NCBI RefSeq assembly: GCF_011759365.1 | Contig: NZ_JAARLZ010000005.1 | Location: forward strand, 356,255-420,254 | DNA length: 64,000 bases | Source: Luteibacter anthropi | GTDB taxonomy: Bacteria > Pseudomonadota > Gammaproteobacteria > Xanthomonadales > Rhodanobacteraceae | Direction of reading: 5' to 3' | In this document: piece by piece, positions 1 through 10,600 of the stretch | How the letters are laid out: every line of letters begins with the position of its first letter | Numbering within the stretch: position 1 is the first letter of the stretch | Notes under the pieces: model-generated | Seen by the model: only the letters and a program-made list of their open reading frames with translations | The model's database searches: none | Told to the model about the DNA's origin: nothing | Made by a program: the position numbers and the translations under genes

Positions 1-11
1 CACGGGGCCAC

Positions 12-2132
12 TCAGCGGCGTGGACCGGGGTCGCTCGTGGCGGGCCGGCCGTCCTCGTGGTGGCCCGCGAAACGACGCAGGTAGCGCGGCGCCTCCGGCA
101 GGGTCACCGAGATGTCATACCAGCCGGCGCTGTCGGCCAGGTCGATGGACAGGCTCTGCGTGGCACCGGGTGCCAGCGTGATGAGCGATGGCCCGGCCTC
201 GCCATAGGCATTGGCGACCCGGCAGCCCAGCGGCGAGGTTCCGTGGTTGACCAGCATGACCTGCACCTGCCGCTCCCCGGCCACGCCACGAAGCGTGGCT
301 TCGAAAGTGTCATCCGAGGCACCGCGCAGGGCGCAGACATAGCCGTTGGGACCATGGATGCGCCGGTCGTATCCGTCGCCCCTGGGGGCCAGCGCCCAGG
401 CGTCTTCGAGATGATCGCCGGCACTCACGGCATAACGGCGTGGTGCCGCATCGCGATCCAGTCCGTCGTAGACGAGAAAGGCCGCGCCCAGCGCACCCTC
501 GTTGACGAAGCGGATATGGCTCTCACCCGCGTCGAGGCGATGCTCCACATGCCAGCGAAAGGCCAGCGCCCGGGCGCGGCGCGTACCCGGCTCCTGTACC
601 GGCATGACCTGCGTCGAAGGCACCGTAATGGGTGCCTTGCCGTCCGAGCCGTGGGGCACACCCAGCGTCGGCACCGAGGCATCCGCCGTGCCGGCGAAAT
701 CGAAGCAACTGGTGAGGTCGCCGCACACCGCGCGACGCCAGGTGCTGATGTTGGGTTCTTCGACATCGAAGCGTTTTTCGAGGAAACGCAGCACCGAGGT
801 GTGGTCGAAGGTTTCCGAGCAGACCCAGCCACCCCGTGTCCACGGCGACACCACGATCATCGGCACGCGATTGCCCAGGCCGACCGGCTGACGCCCCAGC
901 GGATCGCTACCCGGCACCAGCGGACCGGAGATACCCGGATGCGCATCGAGGTCCATGATTTCATCGCGCAGGCCCGGCGCGATATCCGCCGAGACCTTGC
1001 CGCCCTGCCCGTCGGCCAGAGGTGGCGCCGGCGGCACCACGTGGTCGAAGAAGCCGTCGTTCTCGTCGTAGTTGAGGAACAGGACGGTGCGACTCCAGAC
1101 CTTCGAATTGGCCGTCAGCGCATCAAGCACGCGGCGGATATAGAAGGCACCGTCCGCCGGCGATGCCTTGGGGTGCTCCGAGTATTCATAGGGCGCGACA
1201 ATCCAGGTGACCTGCGGCAGGCGGTCGTGGATGACGTCGTCACGAAGCTCGCGCAGCGTGTGCGTGGATACGCCGTTGCGCACGAGCGCACCCTGCGGGT
1301 CGGCACCCTCCTTCACCTGATAGGCGGCGAAGAACTCCAGGGAATTGTCGGTGTAGTTGTCGGTCGGCGAACCCGGATCGCCCGTGCCGCCCTGGTAGAC
1401 GCGCCAGCTGACGCCGGCTTTCTCCAGGCGCTCCGGGTAGGTTGTCCAGGTATAGCCGTTGGTATTCGCGCGCTCCTCCGTACCCGGGCCATTCGGTTTC
1501 TTGCCGAGCCGGCCGGAAGGGTCGGACGTGCCGCTCCACAGGTAGATGCGGTTGATGGCCGTGTCGGCCAGCGCGGAGGCATGGTAGGCATCGCAGATGG
1601 TGAAGGCATCGGCGAGCGCATGATGGAACGCGGCATCCTCGCGGCGCAGGTAGGCCATGGTGAGCACGTCCTGCTTCTGCTCGATCCAGCGGTCGTTGTG
1701 CCCGAGATTCCAGGAGCCGTGTCCCGTGCTCCAGCCGTGATCGGTGCCTTCATGATGGTCGCCGGTCTTCCCTGTATCCAAGTGGAAGGGATAGACCCAG
1801 GCCACGTCGTCGCCCACGCCGCGCGACTTCCAGTGCTTCGTGTGGGTGGCGGCCATCGGCTGTTTCCACACCGGATCGCCGTTGCCCAGTTCGAGCACGC
1901 GGGGGTCACTGAAACCACGGACCCCGCGCAGGCAACCGAAGTAATGATCGAACGAGCGGTTCTCCTGCATGAGGATCACCACATGCCCCACGTCCGCGAT
2001 GGTGCCCGTGCGCCGGTCGGGGCTGGTGGCCAGAGCCCTGGCGATGGATGCCGGAAAGCCCTGCGCAATGAGCGAGGCGGCGACGGTGGCACCGGCGGCA
2101 TGCAGGAAACGGCGACGATCGGGCGAAAACAT
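12..2132 (-). CDS. Phosphocholine-type phospholipase C, Tat-exported
   Basis: Predicted secreted phospholipase C of the acid-phosphatase/PlcN family, which releases phosphocholine-type head groups from phospholipids. A twin-arginine signal (DRRRFLHAAG, residues 5-14) is followed by a hydrophobic stretch. The family metal/nucleophile motif ENRSFDHYFG lies at residues 57-66, and the C-terminal third has the beta-rich repeats usual for this family. About 706 aa is normal length. I chose the ATG at 2132 over an in-frame TTG at 2150 because it puts the RR motif near the N-terminus and leaves a 4-nt gap after the upstream phosphatase gene, suggesting translational coupling. Substrate preference (choline versus ethanolamine head groups) cannot be read from the sequence. 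Confidence 0.9.
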   Translation of the reverse strand: MFSPDRRRFLHAAGATVAASLIAQGFPASIARALATSPDRRTGTIADVGHVVILMQENRSFDHYFGCLRGVRGFSDPRVLELGNGDPVWKQPMAATHTKHWKSRGVGDDVAWVYPFHLDTGKTGDHHEGTDHGWSTGHGSWNLGHNDRWIEQKQDVLTMAYLRREDAAFHHALADAFTICDAYHASALADTAINRIYLWSGTSDPSGRLGKKPNGPGTEERANTNGYTWTTYPERLEKAGVSWRVYQGGTGDPGSPTDNYTDNSLEFFAAYQVKEGADPQGALVRNGVSTHTLRELRDDVIHDRLPQVTWIVAPYEYSEHPKASPADGAFYIRRVLDALTANSKVWSRTVLFLNYDENDGFFDHVVPPAPPLADGQGGKVSADIAPGLRDEIMDLDAHPGISGPLVPGSDPLGRQPVGLGNRVPMIVVSPWTRGGWVCSETFDHTSVLRFLEKRFDVEEPNISTWRRAVCGDLTSCFDFAGTADASVPTLGVPHGSDGKAPITVPSTQVMPVQEPGTRRARALAFRWHVEHRLDAGESHIRFVNEGALGAAFLVYDGLDRDAAPRRYAVSAGDHLEDAWALAPRGDGYDRRIHGPNGYVCALRGASDDTFEATLRGVAGERQVQVMLVNHGTSPLGCRVANAYGEAGPSLITLAPGATQSLSIDLADSAGWYDISVTLPEAPRYLRRFAGHHEDGRPATSDPGPRR

Positions 2133-2136
2133 AGGG

Positions 2137-2931
2137 TCAGTCCGAGGCAAGCGATGCGATCAGGGCAGCATGCAACTGCGGGGTGGCAGCGGCGACCACG
2201 CGGCTGCCGCTGTGCAATCCGAGGGGGCGCCCTTCCCAGTCGGTGATGACGCCGCCGGCCGCCTGCACGACCGGCGCGATGGCCAGGTAGTCGTAAGGCA
2301 TCAGGTTGGACTCCACCACGGCATCGATATAGCCGGAGGCCAGCATGCCGTAGCCATAGCAGTCGCCACCGAAGCGGCGCGCATAGGCCGCCCGGCTCGT
2401 CCGGTCGAAACGCGCCCATTCGTCCGGTGTGAACATGTCGGGCGTGGTGGTATACAGCGTAGCCTCGGCAATCGACGTGCAGTCGCGGGTGCGACAGGCC
2501 TCGCCATTCATGGTGGTCGCCACGCCCACATGCCCGATCCAGCGCTCGTTCAAGGCAGGCATGTCGAGCACGCCCAGCACGGGGCGTCCATCGCGCAGCA
2601 GCGCGATCAGCGTGCCCCACAGCGGCCAGCCGGAAATGAAGCTACGGGTGCCGTCGATGGGGTCGATCGACCACACGTACTCTGCATCGGTGTGCTCGGC
2701 ACCGAATTCCTCGCCCAGCACGCCATGCATCGGCCAGGCGGCCTCGATGCGATCGCGCAGCATGGCCTCGACGCCACGGTCCACTTCGGTCACCGGACTC
2801 GCGTCGCCCTTCAGGCTCACATCCACCGGCCGACGGAAACGTGGCAGTGACATGGATCTGGCACCATCGGCGATGGCAGCGGCGAAGTCTTCGAACTCCT
2901 TCCGCCTTGCGGCGGACAACGGCTCCTTCAA
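2137..2931 (-). CDS. Inositol monophosphatase family phosphatase (HisN-like)
   Basis: A 264-aa Mg-dependent phosphomonoesterase. It has the metal-binding motifs of the IMPase superfamily: GEEFG, then DPIDGTRSFISGWP, and near the C-terminus YDYLAIAPVVQAAGG. The DPIDGTxSF form is typical of the HisN (histidinol-phosphatase) branch. The start is a TTG at 2931, preceded by GAGGAG six bases upstream; the frame stays open much further upstream but with no coding character. It is first in a two-gene operon with the phospholipase C gene. That context suggests dephosphorylation of a released head group rather than histidine synthesis, but this is inference. Confidence 0.82.
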   Translation of the reverse strand: MKEPLSAARRKEFEDFAAAIADGARSMSLPRFRRPVDVSLKGDASPVTEVDRGVEAMLRDRIEAAWPMHGVLGEEFGAEHTDAEYVWSIDPIDGTRSFISGWPLWGTLIALLRDGRPVLGVLDMPALNERWIGHVGVATTMNGEACRTRDCTSIAEATLYTTTPDMFTPDEWARFDRTSRAAYARRFGGDCYGYGMLASGYIDAVVESNLMPYDYLAIAPVVQAAGGVITDWEGRPLGLHSGSRVVAAATPQLHAALIASLASD

Positions 2932-2996
2932 GCGACACTCCTCGCGAAAGAACGTGCGGGAACTAGCGTTTGCACGTTGCGGGTTGATGACAAAAA

Positions 2997-3009
2997 CGAA
3001 AATTTTTCG
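2997..3009. promoter_or_regulatory. Candidate DeoR-type operator palindrome
   Basis: CGAAAATTTTTCG is a perfect palindrome with 6-bp arms around a central T. It sits in the 180-bp gap between the divergent phosphatase/phospholipase operon and the ABC transporter operon. GlpR-like DeoR repressors often bind A/T-rich sites containing TTTCG/CGAAA halves, and a DeoR-family gene lies at the end of the transporter genes. Function is inferred. Confidence 0.4.
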
Positions 3010-3111
3010 GTGGACGTTGAAGCCACAGGTTTGCAAATATACCCAAATCGCCACACAAGATGTGGCACGATCACACCACGTTTCAACGATCCTTAGCACG
3101 AACGGCCCGCC

Positions 3112-4116
3112 ATGCCCTCTTACCCTCAACTCATCGCCAGCCTCCTCGGCTTCGCCGCGATGCAGGGCGTGGCGCATGCCGGATCGATCACGGTGTATTC
3201 CGCGCTGGAAAGCGACGAGATCGCCACGTATCTCGATGCAGCGCACAAGGCACTGCCCGATATCGATATCCATGTGCTGCGCCTTTCCAGTGGCGATCTC
3301 GCCGCGCGCCTGATTGCGGAATCCGCGCAGCCACGCAACGACGTTGTCTGGGGCATGGCCGTCACCGACATGCAGGAGCCGCGCATCGCTGCACTGCTGA
3401 CACCGGTGCACAGCAAGAACATCGATGCGATGCCCCCGGCATTCCGCGCAAGCGACGCGCGCTGGTTCGCTCCCACCGGCTATCTCGCGGCGCTGTGCGT
3501 GAATCGCAAGGCGCTGGCGGAGCGTGGCCTGCCCGCCCCCCGACGCTGGAGCGACCTGGGCGATCCGATGTACCGCGGCCAGATCGCCATGCCAGATCCC
3601 GCATCGTCGGGCACCGGTTATATGGTGCTTTCATCGCTGACCGCCAACGGCAGCGATGACGCCGCCATGCAGCGCATGGTGCAACTGTCGCGCAACATCG
3701 GACAGGTCACCCTATCCGGCTCGGCACCGTGCAAGCTTGCGCGCATCGGTGAATTCCCGATCGGCATTTCCTTTGCGTTTGCCGCGATGCAATCCATTCG
3801 CCAGGGTTATCCCATCGATATGGTGCTACCCACCGATGGCAGTGGCTACGAGCTGGAAGGCTCTGCATTGATGACGGCCGCCGCGCATCCCGACGATGCG
3901 AAGCGCTTTCTCGACTGGACGGCATCGCCACAGGCGGCGGCGCTCTATCGAGGCTACAAGGAAATCGTCGCCGCGCCGGGCAGCGTGCCCACCGACGAAC
4001 AACAGCGTGCCGGATTGCCCGCAGACATCGTCGCCACCCTGCCCGCCCGTGATTTCGCAGCGGCAGCCCGCGAACGGACCTCGCTCATCGCCAGGTACAA
4101 GAAGCTGACGCGTTGA
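3112..4116 (+). CDS. ABC transporter periplasmic binding protein (2-aminoethylphosphonate/iron type)
   Basis: A 334-aa extracellular solute-binding protein with a Sec signal peptide (residues 1 to about 23, cleavage near AHAGS). The body has the FbpA/PhnS-like fold hallmarks: ITVYSALESDE at the mature N-terminus, then the ligand-loop segment MPDPASSGTGY near residue 165. It closely resembles the binding component of the putative 2-aminoethylphosphonate (AEP) importers. It is the first gene of an operon with its ATPase (27-nt gap) and permease. Fe(III) or phosphate esters are alternative substrates, because this family is often misassigned. Confidence 0.85.
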   Translation: MPSYPQLIASLLGFAAMQGVAHAGSITVYSALESDEIATYLDAAHKALPDIDIHVLRLSSGDLAARLIAESAQPRNDVVWGMAVTDMQEPRIAALLTPVHSKNIDAMPPAFRASDARWFAPTGYLAALCVNRKALAERGLPAPRRWSDLGDPMYRGQIAMPDPASSGTGYMVLSSLTANGSDDAAMQRMVQLSRNIGQVTLSGSAPCKLARIGEFPIGISFAFAAMQSIRQGYPIDMVLPTDGSGYELEGSALMTAAAHPDDAKRFLDWTASPQAAALYRGYKEIVAAPGSVPTDEQQRAGLPADIVATLPARDFAAAARERTSLIARYKKLTR

Positions 4117-4143
4117 CGCGCCAGCCCAGGGGAAACAACGCGG

Positions 4144-5145
4144 ATGCATCTTCGTATCGACAAGCTGGGCAAGCGCTGGAACGGTCAGGCCGTGCTGGAC
4201 GGCATTTCGTTTGCCGCCGCGGCCAGCGACTTCGTCTGCCTGCTTGGCCCCAGTGGCTGCGGCAAGACCACCCTGCTGCGCATCATCGCCGGGCTGACGC
4301 CTGCCGACACCGGCACGGTGTGGCTGGATGGCCGCGACATCAGCCGGCTGCCGGCGAGCGAGCGGCGCATGGGCCTGGTGTTCCAGTCGTATTCGTTGTT
4401 TCCCGACCGGGATGCCGCCGCCAATGTCGCCTATCCGTTGAAACTCAAGGCTCGCAAGGGCAACGACGTCAGTCGTCGTGTCGACGAACTGCTGACCCTG
4501 GTCGGCCTCGCTCATGCCGGCGGGAAGTATCCGGGCGAATTGTCCGGCGGACAGCAGCAACGCGTCGCCCTCGCCCGCGCCCTGGCAACTGAACCCGACC
4601 TGCTGTTGCTCGACGAGCCACTATCCGCACTGGACCCTGGCCTGCGCGCCCAGCTGCGTACGGATATCCGTGCCCTGCAGCGCTCGCTGGGCATTCCCAC
4701 CATCATGGTCACGCACGACCGGGATGAAGCCCTGTCGATGGCGGACACCATCATCTGCATGCGTGACGGCCGCATCGAGCAATCCGGCTCGCCGCGCGAC
4801 CTCTACGAGCGTCCACGCTCGCGTTTCGTAGCCGACTTCGTCGGCCGTGCCAACCTGCTGCCCACGACCTTCGTGCGCGAGGCCATGCCGGGTTTCCTGG
4901 AGCGACGGCCGCCAGGTGCGGACACCACGTTCGAGCTTTGCGTGCGTCCTGAAGACCTGCACATCGATGCCGATCCCCGCGGGGAGGCTGTCATCGAGGA
5001 CATCACCTTCCTCGGTAACCTCGCACGCGCCGCATTGAACTGGCGCGGCCGCCGGCTGATCGCGGAGCTGCCGGGCCATTGCACGCTGTCCCCGGGCGAA
5101 GCCGTGATGGTGAACGCAGCTCGCGGTGCATGGGTCTGCGCATGA
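4144..5145 (+). CDS. ABC transporter ATP-binding protein
   Basis: A 333-aa cytoplasmic ATPase of the PotA/FbpC/PhnT class that energises import. Walker A is GPSGCGKTT (about residues 36-44), the Q-loop is VFQSYSLF, the ABC signature is LSGGQQQR, Walker B is LLLLDEPLSALD, and the switch histidine is in VTHDRDEA. A C-terminal TOBE-like domain (from about residue 240) is present, as in spermidine, iron and AEP importers. It follows the binding-protein gene and overlaps the permease gene by an ATGA. No key residue is missing. Confidence 0.92.
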   Translation: MHLRIDKLGKRWNGQAVLDGISFAAAASDFVCLLGPSGCGKTTLLRIIAGLTPADTGTVWLDGRDISRLPASERRMGLVFQSYSLFPDRDAAANVAYPLKLKARKGNDVSRRVDELLTLVGLAHAGGKYPGELSGGQQQRVALARALATEPDLLLLDEPLSALDPGLRAQLRTDIRALQRSLGIPTIMVTHDRDEALSMADTIICMRDGRIEQSGSPRDLYERPRSRFVADFVGRANLLPTTFVREAMPGFLERRPPGADTTFELCVRPEDLHIDADPRGEAVIEDITFLGNLARAALNWRGRRLIAELPGHCTLSPGEAVMVNAARGAWVCA

Positions 5146-6797
5146 ATGCCGTAGCGACGATACGGGGGCTTTCGATGCCGCGCATCGGTACGTGGCTGCT
5201 GGTCGGCGTTCCGGTTGCAGTGCTGTGCCTGTTCTTCCTGCATCCGCTGGTCACCGTGCTCTGGCGCAGTGTCACCGATGCCCAGGGACACATCACCTTC
5301 GCCAACTACACGCATCTGCTCGATGATCCCGGCCTGCCGCGTGCGGCCCTGCACAGCCTGGCGATCGGCGCGGCGACCACGCTCGCCACCGTCTTGTTCG
5401 GACTATGCCTCGCCATGGCCTTGCACCGCTCGCGCCTTCCCGGCAAGGCACTGATCCGCGGCATCCTGCTGCTGCCGATGCTCGCGCCGTCGCTGGTGAT
5501 CGGCCTGGGACTGGTCTGCCTGCTGGGTCGCAACGGCCTGGTACACCGCCTCACTGGCCTGCCTACCGACATCTATGGATTCTGGGGCCTGTTGATCGCC
5601 AACACGCTGTACAGCCTGCCCCAGGCGGTGATCGTGATTTCCGCCGCGCTGGAGCGCACGCCCGCACGGCATTACGATGCCGCCGCGTCGCTGGGTGCCG
5701 GCCCGCTGCGCCAGTTCCTCGACGTCACCCTGCCGCGCCTGCGCTTTGCCCTGATAGCCGCCGCCTTCCTGGTATTCACCGAAACGCTCACCGACTTCGG
5801 CAGCGCCGTGGTGGTGGGTGGCAACTACCGTGTGCTGGCGATGGAAATCTACAGCGAGGTGGTCGGACAGATGGACTTCGGCATGGGCGCCACGCTCGGC
5901 GTCATCCTGCTTCTGCCCGCCCTGCTTTCCGTGGCGCTGGGTCGCATGGCGCGCCGTCGCCAGGACGCCGGTGAAGGCGTCGTCGGCCTGCCCCTGGTTG
6001 CGTCACGCTGCGTGCTGCGCGATGTCCTGCTCGGGCTCGGGGGTGCGCTCGCACTGCTGCCCATGCTTGCCGTCGTCGCCACCGTGGCTTACGTGAGCCT
6101 GGTCCGCCTGTGGCCTTACGATCCGGCCATCACCTTCGCGCACTACCTCGACATGCCCGAAGGGTATGGCCCGGTTGCCACCTCGCTTGGCGTGTCGCTG
6201 CTTGCCGCCGTTGCCGGCATCGCACTCATCTTCGCGCTGGCCGCCGGCCTGCGCTCCGTACCACCGCGCTGGGCGCGACCGATCCAGTTCCTCGCCACGC
6301 TGCCCGCTGCCGTACCCGGCATGGTGCTTGGCCTGGGCTACGTGCTGGCGTTCAACCATGGGACGCTCTCGGCGTGGTTGTATGGCAGCGCAGCCATCGT
6401 CGCGGCGTGCAGCCTCTATCACTACCACGCCCAGGCCTTCCTCACGATGCAGGCAGGCATGCGCCAGGTACCGGGCGCCCTGGAAGACGTGGTTTCCAGT
6501 CTTGGCGGCCACACACGGCATGTGCTTCGCGATGCGATCCTGCCCTTCGCCGCACCGGCTACGATCGCCGGTTTCTTCTACCTGTTCATGCGCTCGATGG
6601 TGACCTTGTCCGGCGTTATCTTTCTCGTTACCCCCGACCTCGGCCTCGCCTCCGTCAGCGTGATGCGACTGGACGAAAACGGATTCCTGGCGCAGGCCGC
6701 TGCATACGCCATGTGCGTGGTGCTGGCCGGTGCCTTAGCACTGGGCGCCATGCGCCTTGCCCTGCACGTATTGAAGGACCGCCGCCATGTGGCATGA
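5142..6797 (+). CDS. ABC transporter permease, fused double-permease type
   Basis: A 551-aa inner-membrane permease in which two BPD-type permease units are fused, so one chain supplies the whole pore; this layout is typical of the PhnU2/FbpB class. Two sets of about six membrane segments are visible, each with an EAA-like coupling loop (for example YDAAASLGAGPLRQFLDVTL around residue 180, and a second near LEDVVSSLGGHTRHVLRD). The ATG at 5142 overlaps the ATPase stop as ATGA. The 3' end overlaps the regulator gene by 11 nt, so regulator and transporter are co-transcribed. Confidence 0.9.
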   Translation: MNAVATIRGLSMPRIGTWLLVGVPVAVLCLFFLHPLVTVLWRSVTDAQGHITFANYTHLLDDPGLPRAALHSLAIGAATTLATVLFGLCLAMALHRSRLPGKALIRGILLLPMLAPSLVIGLGLVCLLGRNGLVHRLTGLPTDIYGFWGLLIANTLYSLPQAVIVISAALERTPARHYDAAASLGAGPLRQFLDVTLPRLRFALIAAAFLVFTETLTDFGSAVVVGGNYRVLAMEIYSEVVGQMDFGMGATLGVILLLPALLSVALGRMARRRQDAGEGVVGLPLVASRCVLRDVLLGLGGALALLPMLAVVATVAYVSLVRLWPYDPAITFAHYLDMPEGYGPVATSLGVSLLAAVAGIALIFALAAGLRSVPPRWARPIQFLATLPAAVPGMVLGLGYVLAFNHGTLSAWLYGSAAIVAACSLYHYHAQAFLTMQAGMRQVPGALEDVVSSLGGHTRHVLRDAILPFAAPATIAGFFYLFMRSMVTLSGVIFLVTPDLGLASVSVMRLDENGFLAQAAAYAMCVVLAGALALGAMRLALHVLKDRRHVA

Positions 6798-7542
6798 AGA
6801 ACGACATACCCGCATCCGTGACCTGCTGCGTGCCAGCGGCAAGGTGTCCGTGGAGCGCATCGTCACCGAACTGGGCGTGTCGCGCGAAACCATCCGCCGC
6901 GACCTCGTGGAACTGGCCGATCGCGGCGAGATCCGCCGCGTCCACGGCGGTGCCGTGCTGGCCGACGACGAACCGCCGATCGATGTCCGCCACGCCACCC
7001 GTGTTCGCGAGAAGCGCGCCATCGCGCGCAAGGTGTCGTCCCTGGTGGAAAGCGGCCAGACCGTTTTCATGGACGCCGGTAGCACCATGACCCTCGTCGC
7101 CGAAGCGCTCTCCGCACGCAGCGGCCTCACCATCGTCACCAACTCCGTGGACGTCGCCACCCGCTTCGCCGCACGTCCCGATAACGAAGTGCGCCTGCTC
7201 GGCGGCCGCTTCGACGCACGCATCGGCTGCACGCACGGCTCCGCCACCATTGCCGAGATCGCCCGTTACCAGGCGCACCTGGCCATCCTCTCGCCGGTGG
7301 GCATCGACGCCGCCGCCGGTGCCAGCAGCTTCGAGCTGGAAGAAGCCGAGATCGCCCGCGCCATGTGTGCCAATGCGCGTTCCATCATGATCGCCGCCGA
7401 CCACGCCAAGGTCGGTGTCCGCAGCCGCGTGGCCTGGTGCCCCGCCGATCGCATCGACGTACTGGTCACCGACCGCCGCGCCGAGAAATCCCGCGCCATC
7501 GCTGCCATTGCCGGCATCGTCGGCGCCATCGAATACGCCTAA
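6787..7542 (+). CDS. DeoR/GlpR-family transcriptional repressor
   Basis: A 251-aa regulator with an N-terminal DeoR helix-turn-helix (KVSVERIVTELGVSRETIRR, then DLVELADRGEIRRVHGGA, residues about 19-57). A C-terminal ISOCOT/DeoRC sugar-phosphate sensor domain contains FMDAGSTMTLVAEAL and IVTNS. Members usually bind their operator until a phosphorylated metabolite releases them. It is embedded at the end of the transporter operon, so autoregulation and control of the divergent phospholipase operon through the 2997-3009 palindrome are plausible. The natural effector is unknown; a phosphorylated head group is a guess from context. Confidence 0.88.
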   Translation: MWHEERHTRIRDLLRASGKVSVERIVTELGVSRETIRRDLVELADRGEIRRVHGGAVLADDEPPIDVRHATRVREKRAIARKVSSLVESGQTVFMDAGSTMTLVAEALSARSGLTIVTNSVDVATRFAARPDNEVRLLGGRFDARIGCTHGSATIAEIARYQAHLAILSPVGIDAAAGASSFELEEAEIARAMCANARSIMIAADHAKVGVRSRVAWCPADRIDVLVTDRRAEKSRAIAAIAGIVGAIEYA

Positions 7543-7634
7543 GAAAACGACGTGCCAGGAAGGCCGCTCCACGCTGCATTTTTAGATCGATTGAAGCCAT
7601 ACCCACCCAATCGAAAGCCTTCTGGAGCTTTACC

Positions 7635-10600
7635 ATGCAACCCCGACCTTCCCTACGACGGACCTTGATCTGCGCCGCCGTCGCCGCGTCGCTTTCCGGC
7701 CTCGCCCATGGCCAGGCTACGACCGGACGCATCACTGGCCAGGCGCCCATCGCCGATGGCGAGACGGTGCTCATCGAAGGCAGCAACGGTCTTTCCCGCG
7801 AAGTCGGCATCGACGGCCGTGGCCGTTATGCCGTGGAAGCCCTGCCGCTGGCCACCTACAAGGTCTCGCTCAAGAAGAAAGGCGCGGTCGTCGACTCGCG
7901 GGACAACATCACCCTGCGTGTCGGTGCCGCCACCGATGTCTCCTTCGAAGCCGCCAGCGGCACCCAGCAACTCGAAGGCCTGACCGTTTCAGCCAACCAG
8001 GTGCCGAAGATCGACGTCGCCACCGTCGCTTCCAGCACCGTGATCACCTCGGCCGACCTGGCCCGCCTGCCGTTGCAGCGCTCGGCCGAAGGCATTGCAC
8101 TGCTCGCCCCGGGTGCATCGCGTGGCATCGCCAGCTTCAAGGGCGCCTTCGGCGGCTCGCTGGTCTCCTTTGCCGGCTCGTCGGTCAGCGAGAACGCTTA
8201 TTACATCAACGGCTTCAACACGACCGATCCGCTCAGCGGCTTCGGTGGCGTGAGCCTGCCCTATGGCGCGATCGACCAGCAGGAAGTGCTGAGCGGCGGT
8301 TATTCCGCGATGTACGGCCGCTCCGATGGCGGCGTGATCAGCCAGGTCGGCAAGCGCGGCACCAATGAATGGCACTTCGGTGCGCAAGTGCTTTGGGAGC
8401 CGGAGTTTGCGCTGTCCGATGCGCGTGATATCCGATATGTACACGGTGACGCAAAGACCCAGGGCAGCATCTTCCTGCGCAACAAGGACAACCGCGACTG
8501 GACCAGCACCATCAGCGCCTACGCCGGCGGCCCGCTGATCGAGAACAAGCTGTATGTATTCGCCGCGGTGGAAGCGGCCCGCACGGAAGGCAACAATGTC
8601 GGCGACCTGAATCACTCCTACGATACGAAGTACACGTACAAGGACCCGAAGTTCTACGGCAAGATCGACTGGAACATCACGGACAACAACATCCTTGAGC
8701 TCACGAGCGTCGGCGAGACGCATCGCACGAGCGGCAGCAAGTACAACTACGACTACAACACGCTCAGCACCGGCAGCTTCAACAGCATCGGCGAAACCGA
8801 CAAGACGCAGGCCCGCATCTATATCGGCAAGTTCACCAGCTATATCACCGACGACCTGACGCTGACAGCACTTTATGGCAAGTCGAAGCTGACTTACTAT
8901 AACGAACCTGCTCAGACCGGCGTGGTCGGTCCCTTCATCGGTGCCATCGACCAGCAGAATCCTGCGTACACCGGTGGCACGCCCATCACCAACCACCAGA
9001 CCCTCGATACGGTGGACAACCCCGGGCATGAGTCCAATGCGCGCAACCTGCGGGTGGACCTCAACTACAAGATCGGCTCGCACTCGATCACGGCGGGCAT
9101 CGACAACCAGGACACCAAGGACTACGAAGACGGCACCACCATCGGTGGCGTCGGCTACGAGCTGTGGTACGGCAAGATCGATCCGAACCTCAACATCAGC
9201 GAAAACCCCTTCGTCGACAAGGTCGGCAATTATCCTGGTGGTGCCACCGGCTATTACGGCTACTACCGCCACTACAACACGCTGGCCACGGTTCGCGTGA
9301 GCCAGCGCGCCCAGTACGTGATGGACGACTGGCAGGTCAACGACAAGCTGCTGCTCTCGCTGGGCCTGCGCAACGATGCGTTTACCAACTACAACCCGGC
9401 CGGCCAGCCGTACCTTCGCCTGACCAAGCCGCAGTGGGCACCCCGCCTCGGCTTCAGCTATGACGTGAAGGGCGATTCCACGCTGAAGATCTACGGCAAC
9501 GCCGGTCGCTATTACCTTTCCATGCCGGCCTCCGTGGCCCTGCGCACGTCCGCCGGTTCGCTGGCCACCAACCAGTACTTCACCTATACCGGCATCGATG
9601 CCAACGGCCTGCCCACCGGTGTCACCTTCATCAAGTCGGCCACCGGTGGCGCCGTGTCACCGAACGGCGAATATGGCCAGCCGCCCGACCCGAAGACCGT
9701 CAGCTCCAAGAACCTGAAGTCGGAATACCAGGACGAGTTCATCCTGGGCTTCGACCACCAGTTCGATCCGGCCTGGATCTGGGGCGCAAAGGCCACGGTG
9801 CGCAAGCTGCGCAACGCGCTCGACGACGTCTGCGACAACGGTGCGATTTCGCGCGCCGCTGCCGCGCAGGGCGCGGATCTGAAGTCGGTGACGATCGGCA
9901 GCTGTTATCTGTCCAATCCCGGTCGCGCCAACGTCTACCAGCTGGCCAACGCCAATGGCGGCTATACCGATGTAACGGTGACCAACGACGACTTCGGCTT
10001 TACCCACCTCAAGCGCAACTACTACGGCCTGGACGTGTACCTGTCGCATCCGTTCGACGGCAAGTGGTCGGGCAAGATCGACTACCTGTACTCGCGCAGC
10101 TACGGCAACACCGAAGGCCAGGTGCGATCCGACGTCGGTCAGGGTTCGGTCGCCGCCTCGCGTGACTGGGACTACGCCACGCTGATGGACTACGCCAACG
10201 GCTATCTCTCCAACGATCGCAAGCACCAGCTGAAGATGTACGGCTCGTACCAGATCGCACCGGAATGGATGGTCTCGGCCAACCTCACCGTGCAGTCGGG
10301 CCGCCCGAAGGAGTGCCTGGGGCGCTACGGTGCCGCCGAGACCGACCCGGCGGGCTACGGCAGCTATTACCACTTCTGTTTCGGCGTGGCCTCGCGCCCG
10401 GGTGACATGGGTCGCCAGCCCTGGCAGGAACTGCTGGATGTAAACGTGGAGTATCGTCCGCTGTGGGCCGATCGCAAGCTGGCCTTCAACGTCTCGGTGT
10501 TCAACCTGCTCAACCAGCAACGCCCGGACCAGACCGAACCCGTTTCCGGCAGCATCCACTCGGTCAACGACGCCTACCAGCGCGTGATCAGCTACACGCC

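Noticed and set aside
57..2246. Very long plus-strand open frame (over 700 codons) opposite the phospholipase C gene
   Set aside because: It is the antisense shadow of a well-recognised gene in high-GC DNA; its translation is Arg/Gly/His-rich, has no domain and no ribosome site.
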